From Nymphaea colorata (taxonomy: Eukaryota > Streptophyta > Magnoliopsida > Nymphaeales > Nymphaeaceae), in contig NC_045140.1 in assembly GCF_008831285.2 (NCBI RefSeq), positions 20,272,370 to 20,336,369 of the forward strand: 64,000 nt of DNA, given 5' to 3'. Within the stretch, counting starts at the first letter, position 1. The number at the start of each line of letters is the position of its first letter. Made by a program: the position numbers and the translations under genes. A model generated the notes under the pieces. That model did not search any database. It was not told the DNA's origin and was given only the letters and a program-made list of their open reading frames with translations. Below are positions 25,862 to 39,600 of this stretch, one piece after another.

Positions 25862-25960
25862 AGCTCCAAGGGATGTAGTGCGGCCGGTTGAACTGATGAG
25901 TCAGTCAAATTGATGAGTCAGTCAAATTTTGGGTTTCAGTTCGATTCCTATGGACACTGT
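25862..25960 (+). repeat. SINE-like module with an internal 17-bp duplication
   Basis: TAGTGCGGCCG is one mismatch from an A box, and AGTTCGATTCC is one mismatch from a B box. Between them the 17-mer TGATGAGTCAGTCAAAT occurs twice in tandem (about 25893-25928), which lengthens the A-B spacing. It is followed by an 11-bp doublet, CCTTCAAGATC. A tRNA-derived SINE remnant is likely, with the end undefined. Confidence 0.4.
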
Positions 25961-26831
25961 CCTTCAAGATCCTTCAAGATGCATGACGCTCTAGTTAATA
26001 GATGTACTGTTCTCCATTTAGGCTGCCTTGGACCTCAGGGGAAGAGAGGAGGGTGTGTTGGGGCTTTAGCTTTTTCGGGGTATCTCCTCCCACTAATAGG
26101 TCAATAGATGGACCTAAAGCCGCTGGCAATTGAGTAGGCCGGTCCGCACACGTTCCTAGTGATTACTTGCATGGCAGATGTGTGCATTTGTCATTGACCA
26201 AACTGTTTGGCCATCATTTCTCGTTTGGAAATATTTGGCCTACCCTAGCAAGGAGTTGAATTGAAGAAAGTTAGCTGGGCTTATCTATAGTCGACAAGAA
26301 TCTAGTGCCGGATCCTTGCACGAGCAAGGCCTAGATTAACTTACCGGAGGGAGAAATAGATAAAAGTAAAAGCCTACCAAGGGAAGAGCTCCTTCATGAT
26401 AAGCCAAGATTTATCTTTACAAGTTTTTTTTCTTCAGTTTCTTTTGATGATTGTCACACGTTAGAGGAACATGGAGTGGTGGTTGAATATTGCATTCGGC
26501 ATATTAGTTCCCATGATTTTAGGACTTTGATTTCTAACAAGAATTTGAATTTTTTGTTTATGCATGAATTACACTGTGGTTTTATTAGACACGTTAGAGC
26601 TCTCTCTCTCTCTCTCCCTCCTATTTTATGAAAGCATGTCACATCAAGTCTATGCGTCCAAAATTAAAGTAATCAAACACCCCCTCCAAGCTTTTTTTCA
26701 ATGAAAGTTTTCTTTCATTATTAATGTAGTTCTCTAGAACGCAGCACTTGATGGTTCTGTCCTGGTTGGTCTCCAACTATCATGTATGCTGATGCTTTAT
26801 TCCATGTCTTCTAGAAAGAATGCTTAAATTA

Positions 26832-26866
26832 TTCTCTCTCTCTCTTTCTGTGTGTGTGTGTGTGTG
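26832..26866. repeat. (TC)n(TG)n compound microsatellite
   Basis: A TC run switches to a TG run. A separate (TC)n tract lies at 26600-26617. Confidence 0.9.
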
Positions 26867-28614
26867 ACATTCTCTAAGATGTACTTGCTGTGAGATACAT
26901 TTATTATTTCATGAACGTTCATGAAATATGATGCTATAGGTCAAGTTAGCCTGGAAGAACTTCAATTGACATTAAATATAGCAGTTGGCAGAAACTTCCT
27001 TGCGTCTTAGGAATGCTTTGTAGGAAGAGTGAAGTGTGAGACTGTCTTCCTTATTTTTCAATTCTAAACTTTTCTTCTATGCCATATGGCAGAAGACATG
27101 GTTCTACAAAAGGAGGTAGCCCTTAGGGGTGGAACATTTTTGGGGCTTAGGGCCGACATGCTTGCAGTCCAAGGGCGGTTCTGTGTCCAACCAGCAACAT
27201 GCGTGTTGGGGATGCTTGTATTGGCCCTACGGCTGATGATGGCGTCAGTCCCACTCCTAATTTCCTGCTTCATTTTTTAAACTTATTGTCCGGTGAATCT
27301 TTTTGTAGATCCATGCAAACATAAGACAAAATGCAAGTCCCTTTCATAACATGGGCTATAAGGGTTACACATATACAATTAATAATCATAAACTATGTTA
27401 TTGTCGCGAGAGCGAAGAAAGAAGTATTTCATCAAACCACTTAAATGAGAGTCTAACCCCTCCTCTCTCCTTGTCCCTTGTGTAGGCACAATGCCCATCA
27501 CCTAATACAATGTTCTCGCCCCATTGACATAGAGATATAGAGCCCATGAGAGTCGAATTGGCGATGCAGGATTTCACCGGAATGCTGGTGATTAAGGTCC
27601 ATCCTCCTTCTTCATGACACGGACCTTTGAGGAACAAGACTTGATCTTTTGGTTAGGAACATACAGGACTGCTCATCAGTATGAAAAGAATAATGGTAAC
27701 TCCAGGTCAGCTGTAGTAATAAAAATGCATGTCTTACTAAGACAGAACCCTGTTGTCCTCTTAACTACTAGCAAGACCTGATTCACTCTTCAAGAAGAAA
27801 CTGATTCAGTTGGATGTATATCAGAGGATAACTACACCGCGTTGTCAAAATTCATGTCATTCACAACTCTTTTTATACTTTTACTGCCTACTCTCCACTT
27901 GTGGTGTAGGCTATTGTTTGCGTAGCTCTACCCATTTAAAGCTGTTTATATTTGTGTATATAGGATGACTCAGTTTGTTGCATTAGTAAGTTTACTTGCT
28001 TTAAATACAACAGCATCGATATATTTTCGGGTGAGCAGGAGGTTCATCTCTACCAACCAAAAGAACCTCGAAGGCCCCCTCATTGCCCCTGTCTCTAAGA
28101 TCTTGGCCTGCATCAGCATCAACGATGTAGTAGTGTACCCATCAACTTAGATGTTGCGCTCAACCACCTTAAGATGCAAAATATAACAGTGCCGTTATAT
28201 TTTGAAAGCAAAGTAAACTTACTAAGGTCCCGCATTCCGAGATGGTGAAAGTTAGAAAAGGCTTACAACTAAGGCACAGATGGCCTCGAAAAGGCTGAAA
28301 CTAATGCGGAATTCAACCTTAATAAAAGAAAATAATCAATAAATTACCTTCAATATGATGTTGAACCAACTTGATTTTTCTTTAGAGCTAAAACTTCTGC
28401 AAGCCGATGGTACACTGACGCTGTGACGCATGCTGTGGTGCTGTATCAGCATATCACGAAGGAACAATTTATATTCCAGTTTAACATCTGAAAAATCTAG
28501 ATTAATTTAGTTAGAATCATAACCAAATAGAATTGTGACTGTGGACTTGGAACAGATGTTTCCATGAGAGTCGTTTGGCAGCAAGAATGAATCTCCCCGA
28601 TCATACAACACTAA

Positions 28615-28841
28615 GGGTGTGTTTGGATGACTATTTAAAACCAGGTTTTGGAAGACAAAACCTGGTTTTGCCTTAAAACACCATTTCAAGAGTGTTTGGA
28701 TGACATCAAAACTGGGTTTTGTATGTCAAAACCTGGTTTTCATAAAGGGCCTGAAAAACCTGCTTCCCCCCAGTTTTTTCAGTTTCAAAAGAGTTGTTTT
28801 TACCAGACCAAGTATGTTGATAGTGTCATCCCTACACACCC
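28615..28841. mobile_element. Tourist-like (PIF/Harbinger-type) MITE
   Basis: The 227-bp element starts GGGTGTGTTTGGATGAC and ends GTCATCCCTACACACCC, imperfect inverted termini (15 of 17 match). It is flanked by TAA on both sides (28612-28614 and 28842-28844), the 3-bp target duplication expected for PIF/Harbinger elements. The interior has repeated CAAAACCTGGTTTT words and no coding capacity. A related sequence lies at 62025-62322. Confidence 0.75.
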
Positions 28842-30413
28842 TAAGTTGGTGTTCCATAAATCTACCTCAATTTTTGAGATAAATTTATAAAACAATCACA
28901 CAATGCTTCTGCTGCCAAACTACCGCTCAAATTTGAAGTATAAAGCAAACACAGATCAAACCTCAAAAAGGTGGAAATTTGTGTTAGTCCCTGAAGTCAA
29001 GGTTCAAAATCCCATTCCAATGAGGCGAACATCCAATCAATTCAGAGTTGGTAGTGCCTAGACCTAAACCCGAACTCAGCCTGTTTATTATCCTTTGAAT
29101 ATAGGCTTTGGCAGAGATCATTAGCCTTTGATAAATTAAACATCAATTTTTTCCCTTTACCATACAAACAAAAAAGGATGACGACCTTTGAATATTCGTT
29201 AGATGGCCTTCCTGTGCTGCACAAGGAGATGCTCTCAGAAAAATCCAAATGGGGACAAGCAAACATGGGGAGAAAAAGCACTATGCGACGTACAGAAGTT
29301 TGTCTATTTCAACGGTCATCTGATAATGCTTGAAACAATGCCAGCCCGATCGGTGATTAGATCTTGGAAGTTACAAGAGTAGGTATGAGCATCTCGTTTG
29401 ACAAGGCAAAAGCATGCCCGAATGCTGAAACTTGTACATACTGACTTCCCTAGAAAGACCTTGAAGTTTATATGACTTGGGTTCTTGAATTGGCTTCATA
29501 ATTGACCTCTTCATGCCCTTTTTTTTTTTCCATAAACCTTCTGTTTGAGTTCGAAGGCTGGGTTCTCATTTATGTTGGCTTTGTGCCCCCTTTAGATCCA
29601 AGCTACAATGCGTCTCCTGCCAAATAAGGAACCCTAGAAATCTTAAAATCCTTTTCTTTTTTGCCTAAAAAAAGATGGAATCCTCAAATCCCCGGAGAAA
29701 GCTGCAGCATCACTTTTGGAATAACAGGTTGAGCTAGATATGTGATACACGCACAGGATCTTTGGCATTTTGAGATATGCTTCGAACAGGAGAATTGAAG
29801 AGAGACTTGCAAGGGTGAAGCATGGCAGAACCGGATATTTCAAATTGAAGTAAATTTGAAACAACGAACGATCTACTTCTGTCAACGTGGACTGCGGAGA
29901 TTAATTTGAAGGGCCCTAAGCTCTCTTACGATGTCCCTGGGATTGCTGCCGAGGACCGTCAGCAAACCTATACTTTCCGTTGGATCCTCGAAGTCACTTT
30001 CAAACGACGTAGAAACGACAATACCAGCTTTGGAAAATATTCATTTGCAGCTCATCCTTGGGCTTGAGCAGTTCCTGCAAGCTCAACCAGTAATACCCCA
30101 AAATTCGTCCAAAAATAGGACATGAAACCGCAGGTTGAATCAACGCATGATTCCAGCGCATCCAGGCCAATCAGTTCTGTGTACAATTTGCCGAAGGCGT
30201 CTAACATCTATACTTCTGTTTTACTAGTCTATAGTTCTTTTGTGCTTAAAAACTTCTGATAGCATCTATTGAACCGGTGTCTTGCCATCCTAAGCGCTCC
30301 CAAATCGGATCATACCGATGCCCAGTACAGCATACAAGACGACTACCTTCTCCTTTCCAATAAGAGGGAGATACCCAAAGGGCCCAAACCTCTTTCACCT
30401 TTCCCCCCTTCAA

Positions 30414-30453
30414 CTTGAAAGTACCACCTACCACTTGAAAGTACCACCTACCA
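30414..30453. repeat. 20-bp perfect tandem doublet
   Basis: CTTGAAAGTACCACCTACCA occurs twice head to tail. It lies within an 89-codon minus-strand frame (30246-30515) that has no recognisable domain. Confidence 0.9.
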
Positions 30454-30640
30454 CCATTTCCAATCCAGATAAATCTGCCCAAAAAACTCATGACTAAACT
30501 TTCCCTAGCCACCAACTCGACCAGCTACACTATAACCCTTGGGGGTTGTAATAAGCAAAGAAGATGTTTCATTTGACACTGCTAGAGATCAAATTCTCCA
30601 GCTTGTTACAGCTACCAGAACAATAGTATGTTATTGCACT

Positions 30641-30646
30641 TTTATT
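30641..30646 (-). terminator. Candidate polyadenylation signal of UVH3
   Basis: AATAAA on the minus strand lies 48 nt after the UVH3 stop codon, a suitable distance for a near-upstream element. Confidence 0.45.
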
Positions 30647-30693
30647 CAATAATTATACGTATGTCACATGCATTTTACTAGACAATATACAGA

Positions 30694-33600
30694 TTATGCT
30701 GGTTTTCTTCGCCTTCTCAAGGATGGCAGAGCCCTCAGATTGACATCAGATTGGAGAGTATGAAGCTCTGTTGTTTCATTGCTTCCAGGTTTGCAGGCAG
30801 CAGGATCTCCACCAAGTTCCTGTTGTTTCTGTAAATTTTCTACCTCAATTTGCTCGGTATCCACGGAGGAGATGATAGATGGACCACCATCTAGCAACTT
30901 CTCGTGAGAAATCTCGTTTAGATCAGACACATTTGAATCGTCTTCATCTAAGCAGAATCCACCCCCTGTGAACAGGTACTCTCTGGGACTGTTGTCATCC
31001 GGACGAGCTTCAGCAGAATCCTTCTTCCCGAAGTCCTCATCGGAGAAAGGTTCTTGATTAGTGTCATCCAGATGGTTGTATTTTTCCTGTGATGAAGGAC
31101 TTTCACTATCTACATCATCCACCGAATACACCACAGGCTTCCGAGACCTCCCCGACTGTTAAGCAGTTGGATGAATAGAGGTCAAACAATAAAAGAAGAT
31201 TTTTATACTAGAGGAATAGGCAATTCCTTTTTATGAAAAAAGGAGGATGAAAACTTACTCGCCGTGGGTTGGACAGTTGTCTAACTTTAACATCTTGAAA
31301 ACGATCAACATTGGCATTACCAGCATATTTCTTTTGCATCTTGCCCCTGACTCCTCTTCGTTGTTTTGGGGATTTCATTTTGTTACTTTGACACTCTTCA
31401 CTCTCACTGCACGTTTCTGATCCTACCAGCCCAGCCTCTACAGACTTCCTTTTGGTTCCACTTATGTTTGGCTGCTTCAAAGCTTGCCTGTGGGAGTCCT
31501 TCCACTCGTTTGCGACAGAATCACTGGAACCAACGACATATTTATCTTCACGCTCTGCAGAAGCTTCTGATCCCACCAACCCAGCACGTGCGGATTTACT
31601 TTTAGTTTCACGTCCAGTTGCTTGCTTCACAGACTGCCTATTAAAGCCCTTAATTTCCTTTGCACCAGAATCACCATTTCCTTCAGAAGCCATGGCACGG
31701 TCATCCTCCACGGTTCCAGAATCAACCATCAAATGTGATGATCTTTTACCAGTCAAACCCTTAACTGCCTTTTGAATCCTCTGACTACGAATTTTTGCAA
31801 ATCTCTCATTGAACGTATAAAAAGCCTCCAACCTTAATTGTGTCTGCAACAAGGACGTGGTATAGAAAGAAATTGTAAAAACAGGCTCCTGAGCAATGGT
31901 AAAATATGACAATGGAAAAGTTGGCAAGAGGGGATGCACAGGCACACATTCATCTAACAGAAAGCTACAATGAGTTGAACTATGGTCCACCTCCGCCAGA
32001 AATCTAGTCAAACTTTTAATTATACCAACATTCCTGTCCAAGAAGTGATTTCTCTAGACTAAAATATACAACGGCCAGTACATTCCCATTTCTCGATAAC
32101 TAATGTAGGACAACGTGCATGCTTCTCATTGTCACACGATCACCTTAAAATAAGCTTAAATGATAGGCAGAAACAATGAGAAGGTTAACTGCAAACCTCA
32201 TGTCTGTTGTACTCCTTTAAAACAGGAAGGAGCAATTCATCTGCCTTCTGGTTAGCCCACCCAAACTTTTCCCAACACAACCTGAACCATGTTGATCTTA
32301 GTCATCAAAGCCAAAGAAAGGAACAATCTCATGGATTTTATGCAAGAACCAAAATTCCAAAATATCGCACCATTCTGAAGTCAAAATATATTCAAGGCTA
32401 ATTTTTGAAAAAAAAATCAATATCATAAAAACAGATTGTCAATTTGTGATAGAACAATTTTTTTCAGCCTAAAAATACACACAATAGGACAAGGTTACAC
32501 CTTCAAATTTGTCTTAAGAGTATATATTCCACTTGCAAGACATGCTACCCGTAGTAACCATCAGGTTGACTAGCCTACATGTGGTTTATTCAAATATGAA
32601 ACACCAAATGTGCAATTGCTGCTAAGTTTATCAACTTATTTTCTTTCATAAGCCAATTTCACATTCCCAGCGGTAGCTGTTTAAACAGGCCAAGCTTTTA
32701 TCACAATAGATCACAATTTACATCATTTTATATAAAATTATAAATAAACTCGTAATGAGTTACCTGTTAAATATTAGCACAAATGTGCTGGTCCGAAGGA
32801 ACCACTGTCAAGTTGACATCCTCAACGCTGATTTTAGATCAATAGGTTATTTTATTCTTATTCAAATAAAGATTTGGATATGTTTGTGAAATTGTTCAAC
32901 ATAGACACCAGACTATCATCTGGAAGCTTTTGTTCTTAAGAAGCATCATCTTAGCAGGGCAAAAGGATTTTCAATGCGGGAATAAATGATTTGGCATGAA
33001 TTCCTAGTTAACTTTTGGGCAAAAAGAAAGCCTAGTGCCTCCCATATTGTTTTCTCAGAAGTGAAAAAAATGAAAAAGAGAACAAAACTTGCGAGCTACA
33101 CAGTTAGGTGGCTGTCTAGGCACTTAGGCACCATATGTATGCCTAGGGAGACAAGGCAACCAGTCAGTCGATGCACAGCTTTTTACTACAAACACTCTAC
33201 ACCATCCAATCTCGCAGAACACTGGAAGTAAATATTTTGGCCAAATATTTAGCATAAGCATATCAGACAATAAATATATAAAATGTTGCACATATATATA
33301 TTTCTTGAACCAAATTTATCAGATAAAAAACTTCAGTTGGCTTGTCATCAGTATCAGGTTAACCACTGGAGGATACATGTAAACCACCAGTTGAGTAATG
33401 GAGCATGTTTCAGGCAAGAAAATTGATATGATGACCGAACAACATCATACTAACATGCATAGAAATGGCTCAAATTTGGAAAAAACTTACTGTCTTAACA
33501 GAACTTACTTGCGAAGTTCAGAGAGATCAGGCTTCCCCCATGAGAAGGGTTCTGATGACTTGTCAATTTGTGGAGACATGTAAGCAGATATGACTGGTTC

Positions 33601-36600
33601 ACTTGGAAAGGATGGTGGCATATGCCAGTTCTTGCTCACATTTCTCTGCAACATATGTAAATAGTATTGACAAAAATCTCAAGATGACATCAATAAGAAA
33701 ATAAAGCTAAAATCACTAGGAATACATGCTTTTCCATGAATATCTCCTTCAGCTTTGGGATACTGCTTTCATGGAGTTCATTCTGATGGCTTTGAAGAAC
33801 ATTATCATCAACTGCGAAGGTATCTGCATTGGCTTTAAAGTCATCGCTGCTGCTGCTTTCTTTTGATGATTTCTTCCTTGAAGCCTTTCCATTATCAGAA
33901 TGTACCTTCTCCACAATTGATGGGTCTGGAGAATCAAACCATTCCCTAAAATTCTGAAGACCATCCTCTTCTGGGAATGCATGTACTACTTCAATTGCAT
34001 TAACAATACCAATGCCACTGCATCAGATTCAAGGTTTAGTTGATGGCAGGAGAAACAAGAAATCCAAAATTCGAAAAGCTTGCTACATAAATGTCTAGGA
34101 TTGCAAATCCATGAGACCAGGTTGAAGCATTAGGAAATTGTTTGAGAACAGTTGTGACCGAACTCTCAAATTAGAAAATAGCAGTGCTTAGATAATAAGT
34201 CCATAGGAATCATAAGAGTTCATCCATTTTCCCAACTACAAATAACAAATGTCGATTGTCACCTGACACCTTCAGTATAATCACTTCCAAGAAGTAACGC
34301 CATGCGAACCAGTTTTTCCCTCGTCAATCCCAATTCAGCCTCTATGTCCTGAATAGCATGATTAATCATTAAAGACAAGAGCACCAATTTTTACTCATTG
34401 ACTTAGCAGACAAATCAGACTCTCAATGAAGTTTTGAAAAACTTTAGGTTTCATAAGTTTCACTAACCAACGAACATGGAAGTATTGGCCAAAGGAAGAA
34501 AAAATGACAGCATTTGTGACAATGAGAAAATACCAGTAAATAAGACGAAGGATAATTTCTATACACATGGAAATAGGGTTAAAAATTTGACACAACGTTC
34601 TGACAAGGACAAAAGGCCAAACCTTCATGAAGTATGTCTCTACATACTTGCGGTCATCAAATATATTCTTGTACACATTTCTAGCTCCAAACAAGAAAGC
34701 ATCAGAATCGTCAGTTACAACACCATCAACAAGACCTATAAGCTCCATATAAGCACACTGTGCTTCTGCCTCCATAGGTGCAATGATATATGGCAGACCA
34801 AACATTTGGAGTAGTTCCTAATTAAAAGAGTTGAAAGAAAAAATAATCAATAGGCATATATGTGAATCAAAATATAAGAGAGTATACTTTTTTGTACACT
34901 AATCGATCAAAGTCAAACATCAGACAGAAATTCCAATATACAAAAATGCCACAAAAGCTTCTGACCTTTTGCTATTTTTTCATGTATTAAGGTATTAATA
35001 TGAAAAGGTTCAATCTGAAAACAAGTGTCTGCCCGTGATTTTAGGACCATTAACAGTCAACAAAAGATCTCCATATGCATGCAGAAAGAAATCTAACCAA
35101 CTTCAACAATATTTCAACATTACCACTCCTTGTCTCCTGATGAAACAGCTTAACCAGTTTGTTTTAGATTCAATATGATGTGAGGAACATAAGGCAAAAA
35201 AGAAGGAAAACAAAAATAGAAGACAAAAATATTGTAATATAATGGCATTGACGACAACAACAATGATGATGATGATGATGATGAAAATAATTAATTACAA
35301 TAAAAAATAACTATCTGCATAATACATAGTTACATACATAACATAAAACTGAAATGAGGCAGTATTCTGATATTAATCGAGCATAAATAAAGTTGAACAA
35401 ACTAGCTGGTTCTTGTTCTTCATGTAGCTGACTATGTTATATGCACACACATAGGCACGCCAACCTCCTGGGTCAGGCCTTCCCCCTTTCACTTTCTCTC
35501 TTAACAAAAGAGAAAGAAGAAGACCCAACTTCTCAGGCTCCCCCTCCTCCCTGCCTAAGAGAGGTCCCCTCAAGCAGAAAGAGGGGAAGGCACTCCCCTC
35601 TCCTTCCCTACATGGAGAGAACGGAGCAGAAATCTGACACTTTCGTTTTTTTTTCTCCATTGCAAACAAGAAAATGGAAAGCATGAAAACAGGCTTACCC
35701 ATGTAGGTAAGGGTAAAGTGCATTGGGCACAGATGTGTTGAGTCTCTAGGCATATGCAAATGTATCCAACGGTATTTAGGTAATAAAATATACCTAAACT
35801 TCACCCATTTTGCAACTAAAACTTAGAAGGTGTCGAAAGATTGGGAACTGATCAACAAAGACAAACCAGTTTTACAACCATCAAGTTTTTTGACAAATGT
35901 TGCTGACATTGAGAGTGTGCTTGTTGCATACCTGACACTCGGAAAACATTTCATTAGTTACAGATTCAGCATTTCTTTCAAGCTTTCGCTGTTCATCTCC
36001 TAGACTCATCTGCTCTTGTCTCAAACGTGCCATTTCATCACCTAAGCTTGGTTGGATAACCGTTTCTTCAACAACAAGATCATCATGAAGCTTTTCATCA
36101 CAGACAGCATTAGCCGCCTCGCTATGAGCATGCTCATGCAAGCGAACACAACAAATTTCTGATTCAGAAGTGAGAGAAGGAGCATCACAAGAATCCTTTT
36201 TCAAGCCACTCTCCACATAAGCATCCAAGGCATTTCTTACAACATTCCCTGACTTTTCAGAGCTAATTGTAGAAGCATCATTTACTGATCTCATCAAGGC
36301 TGACCCTTCTCTTACCTTAGCATCAAGAAAATGCTCTTTCTCCATCTCAGTTTCTTGTGATTCTGAGGTTGCAGGTGGACTAAGAACTGCGCCTATAAAT
36401 CCATCTGGTACAGCAATCCTGTTCTCAAAAGTCATCTCACCTCCAGTTGAAGCTTCAGATGGTTGACAAATTTCAGATTGATCATCAAGCAAGCATGGTT
36501 TCTTATCAATTCTAGGTGCACGTGAAATTGATGATACCAAGACTGTATCAGAAGAATCAGAGGTGCCCCTTTTAAATCCATTAATACAATTCAATGATGT

Positions 36601-39600
36601 CAGTTCTTTCCTTGCGTCCTTGGATGTCTCAATCTCAGACGCTTCAGTAGAATTATCAACATCCATGGAGCTATCTAATGAAAGACCCATCTTCTTATCA
36701 TCAGCCTGACTACTTTGAAATTCTGAATTTGAAACTTCAAGGCCCTTGGAGGTTTTTACTCCATAGTCATCTAGACTTCGCCTAATTGCTTCCTGGATAT
36801 CAGCTTCTTCTTCTTTGCTGGCTCTGAAAGCATCGTCAACTGGAGGGGGCGGATGTTGGGGAGGTGCATCCTCCCAGTCCACCTCCTCATCATCACTACT
36901 ACATTTAAGGCCCTTGGAGGTTTTTACTCCATAGTCATCTAGACTTCGCCTAATTGCTTCCTGGATATCAGCTTCTTCTTCTTTGCTGGCTCTGGAAGCA
37001 TCGTCAACTGGAGGGGGCGGATGTTGGGGAGGTGCATCCTCCCAGTCCACCTCCTCATCATCACTACTACATTTAACTGCTACTTGCTTGTTACAACTTT
37101 CCATTCTTACACCATCATTCAGATCCTGGCTATTCAGTAAGTGGTGGTGCTCCATGCTCCTACTTGCAGAACAAACAGGATCAGGATGTGTCAAACCAGT
37201 GGCTGGATGAACGTTTTCCAAATGATCATCTGAAGCTACAGTATCAGCAACTAAATTTGTAAACAGATCACCATCATCATCATTGAGTTCATCTTCGAAG
37301 AATGATATCTGGAGAGGGCTTCTGCTTCCACTAGGAGTTTCCATCAAACAATGATTACTTCCTTCCGTAAGTTGTTCGACAACCTTCTCCAAGTTAGCCG
37401 GTCTAAGTCCACTGCCCTCCTCCAGGGTACCACCTGAATGATGCACGTTTCCAGGACATTCTCTCCCTACAGGTCCTTCTGCATTCACAGTCAACTTACC
37501 CGCTTCACTTATATTTCTTTTCTCCATTTCTTTCATCATATCTAAATTCCATTGCAAGTCCCGTGTCATACGGATTCCCAAGCTCCTGTGCCTACTTACA
37601 CGAACCCGCCCCTGCTCATCTGTATATGTTTCAACTCCATAACCAAAACCTTTCCCAGATTCATCACCAACGACGGCCCTAGCACTATTTCCTTGTGCTG
37701 CAGAAGAAACATGTCCAGAAGCAGCTGAAGCTGGTAAATTGTTTCCTTCAGTTGGATTCTTAATACCTCTATCGTTATCAACTCCAAATGATGTCAAAAG
37801 TCTGCCAAGGAAAGCATGAAAAGTCCTCAATTATTACCATGTAGAGATTTTTAAATAGAAGACCATGTAAGTTAGCAGGTATGATATGAAGAACCTAACA
37901 ATTAACAGATTATTTTTCCATTAAAAACCTATGTGACACGTGTACGCCAGAATGCAGAACCGGGTACTCTACACCAGAACGCAGAACTCGGTACGGCATT
38001 AGAGTTAGGTACAAGTTGGATCGGGTCTCGGTCAGACCCAATTCAAGCCATAAAAATCATCATTTTTTAACTTTTTTGTGTTACAAAAACAGGCCGCGAC
38101 AGCCATAGCAGAGTGGCGACCGGTGGCGGCAAAAATGCCCAGCAATCCACGGCCACATCTGGCAGTGCATGGCGGCAGCCTGCAGCAGCCAGGTAAGTTT
38201 TTTTTTTCTATTACAACTTAGGGTTTCGTTTCTTGATTTGGGCATTTTCGTTTTTCTGATTTGGGGATGTTTTTGTTTGAGGATTGCACTGTAAATCTGT
38301 ATATCAATATATGTTTTGATGTTTTGTTCGACTTTATGTGTTTATCAGTTGCTGCTACTTTTGGTTGGTTGCATTTTATTCCTATCGGCTATTTCGGCTG
38401 CCAGTTTTGTTTAGTTGCTGCCACTTTTGATTAAAAGTTTGATGAAACTATAAGCTATTTCTTTCAATTCTCTTCATCAACCAAATAAAAGTGATGTTGT
38501 CGACCAGCAAGCTCAGGCGCAAACCTAAATGAAGAGTGATTGCCTGATCGGGATCAGTTTTCTCACTTTTCTGTAACAGGTCAGCTGATTGCTTATTGTT
38601 TTATCCTTTGTTTGTTCATTATATTTTTGTTGTTTGTAGAACTTCTTTTATGGGATTATAAGTATAAACTATTATTTTTTTTTTCATTTTATCATTTTGG
38701 GAATTTAAAAATTTGCCATACCCACAACATTGAAAATTGTCGTATCCGAACTTGTACCGCCATACCCGAACCCACACATACCCGTACCCATGTGACATAG
38801 TTAGAAACTAAGGGAGACTCCACATGAATAACAGCTGGGTGAGCCTAACCACCAGCCCCATATAGTGCTAACTGATATTCCTTTTTAAGAGGCAAAGAGG
38901 CAATTGGCAAGAACCTATACAAGAAATCCCACACAAGACTAATCTGATGCTCTGTGCTCAATCATCTAAACAAAGAGGATACAGAAATTTAATTTACTCA
39001 CTGTTTATCACCAGTAAAGGATGTCGAAAATATAAATTCCCGGTTTGGTTCAGAAGCAATCCGGGAAGATGAAATGCCTCCAACTCCCTTTCCACCAGCA
39101 GACTTTTGAACTTCATCTATCTCTCGGCGAAATGCAACAGTTTTTAGATAAGCTTGTATTTGCAGCTCAGAAAATTTTTCTGGTGCCTGAAGCACACAAG
39201 TGCAAGCATGACATCAACAAATACAAATTGGAAACAAGAGAGAGTTAACGATCTTGTCCCAAAAAAAAAAGGATATGCAAGACAAGTACACATTGCAGTA
39301 TCAGAAAACCCATAAAAAGAAAATGTGCTCCAAAACACAAGTCCAATATTATTGCAAAATAGAGGAACCGATTGATAACAGAAATATACCCTAAAGGCAG
39401 TTCCTACACAAGTAATTTGCATCTGTCACCTACAATACAAGCAAGTTAGAGTAACCAACCCAATGACAGCAGAAACTTCGAGATTGCAACTCTTTCAGTT
39501 TGATTACCAGTGGGCTATGCGAGGATCAGCTCATAATTCACAAAAGTCAATGGCCAAAACATGTCCTTTTGATAAAGCAAAAGGATTGAAGATCTGTATT

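Larger units (their letters stand above)
21186..30640. other. 9.5-kb intergenic region with repeats
   Basis: No gene is supported. It contains a GC-rich promoter-like island (23880-24200), a SINE-like module (about 25862-25960), pyrimidine and TG microsatellites (26600-26617, 26832-26866), a Tourist-like MITE (28615-28841) and a 20-bp tandem doublet (30414-30453). All reading frames are short and without recognisable domains. Confidence 0.5.

Noticed and set aside
29930-30520. Possible solo LTR or gypsy fragment
   Set aside because: The composition recalled retroelement leaders, but no TG...CA ends, target duplication or primer-binding site could be shown.
33095-33165. GCCTAGG-rich palindromic line in a UVH3 intron, similar in style to 6380-6430
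   Set aside because: It resembles common plant repeat debris, but I could not define ends, arms or target duplications.
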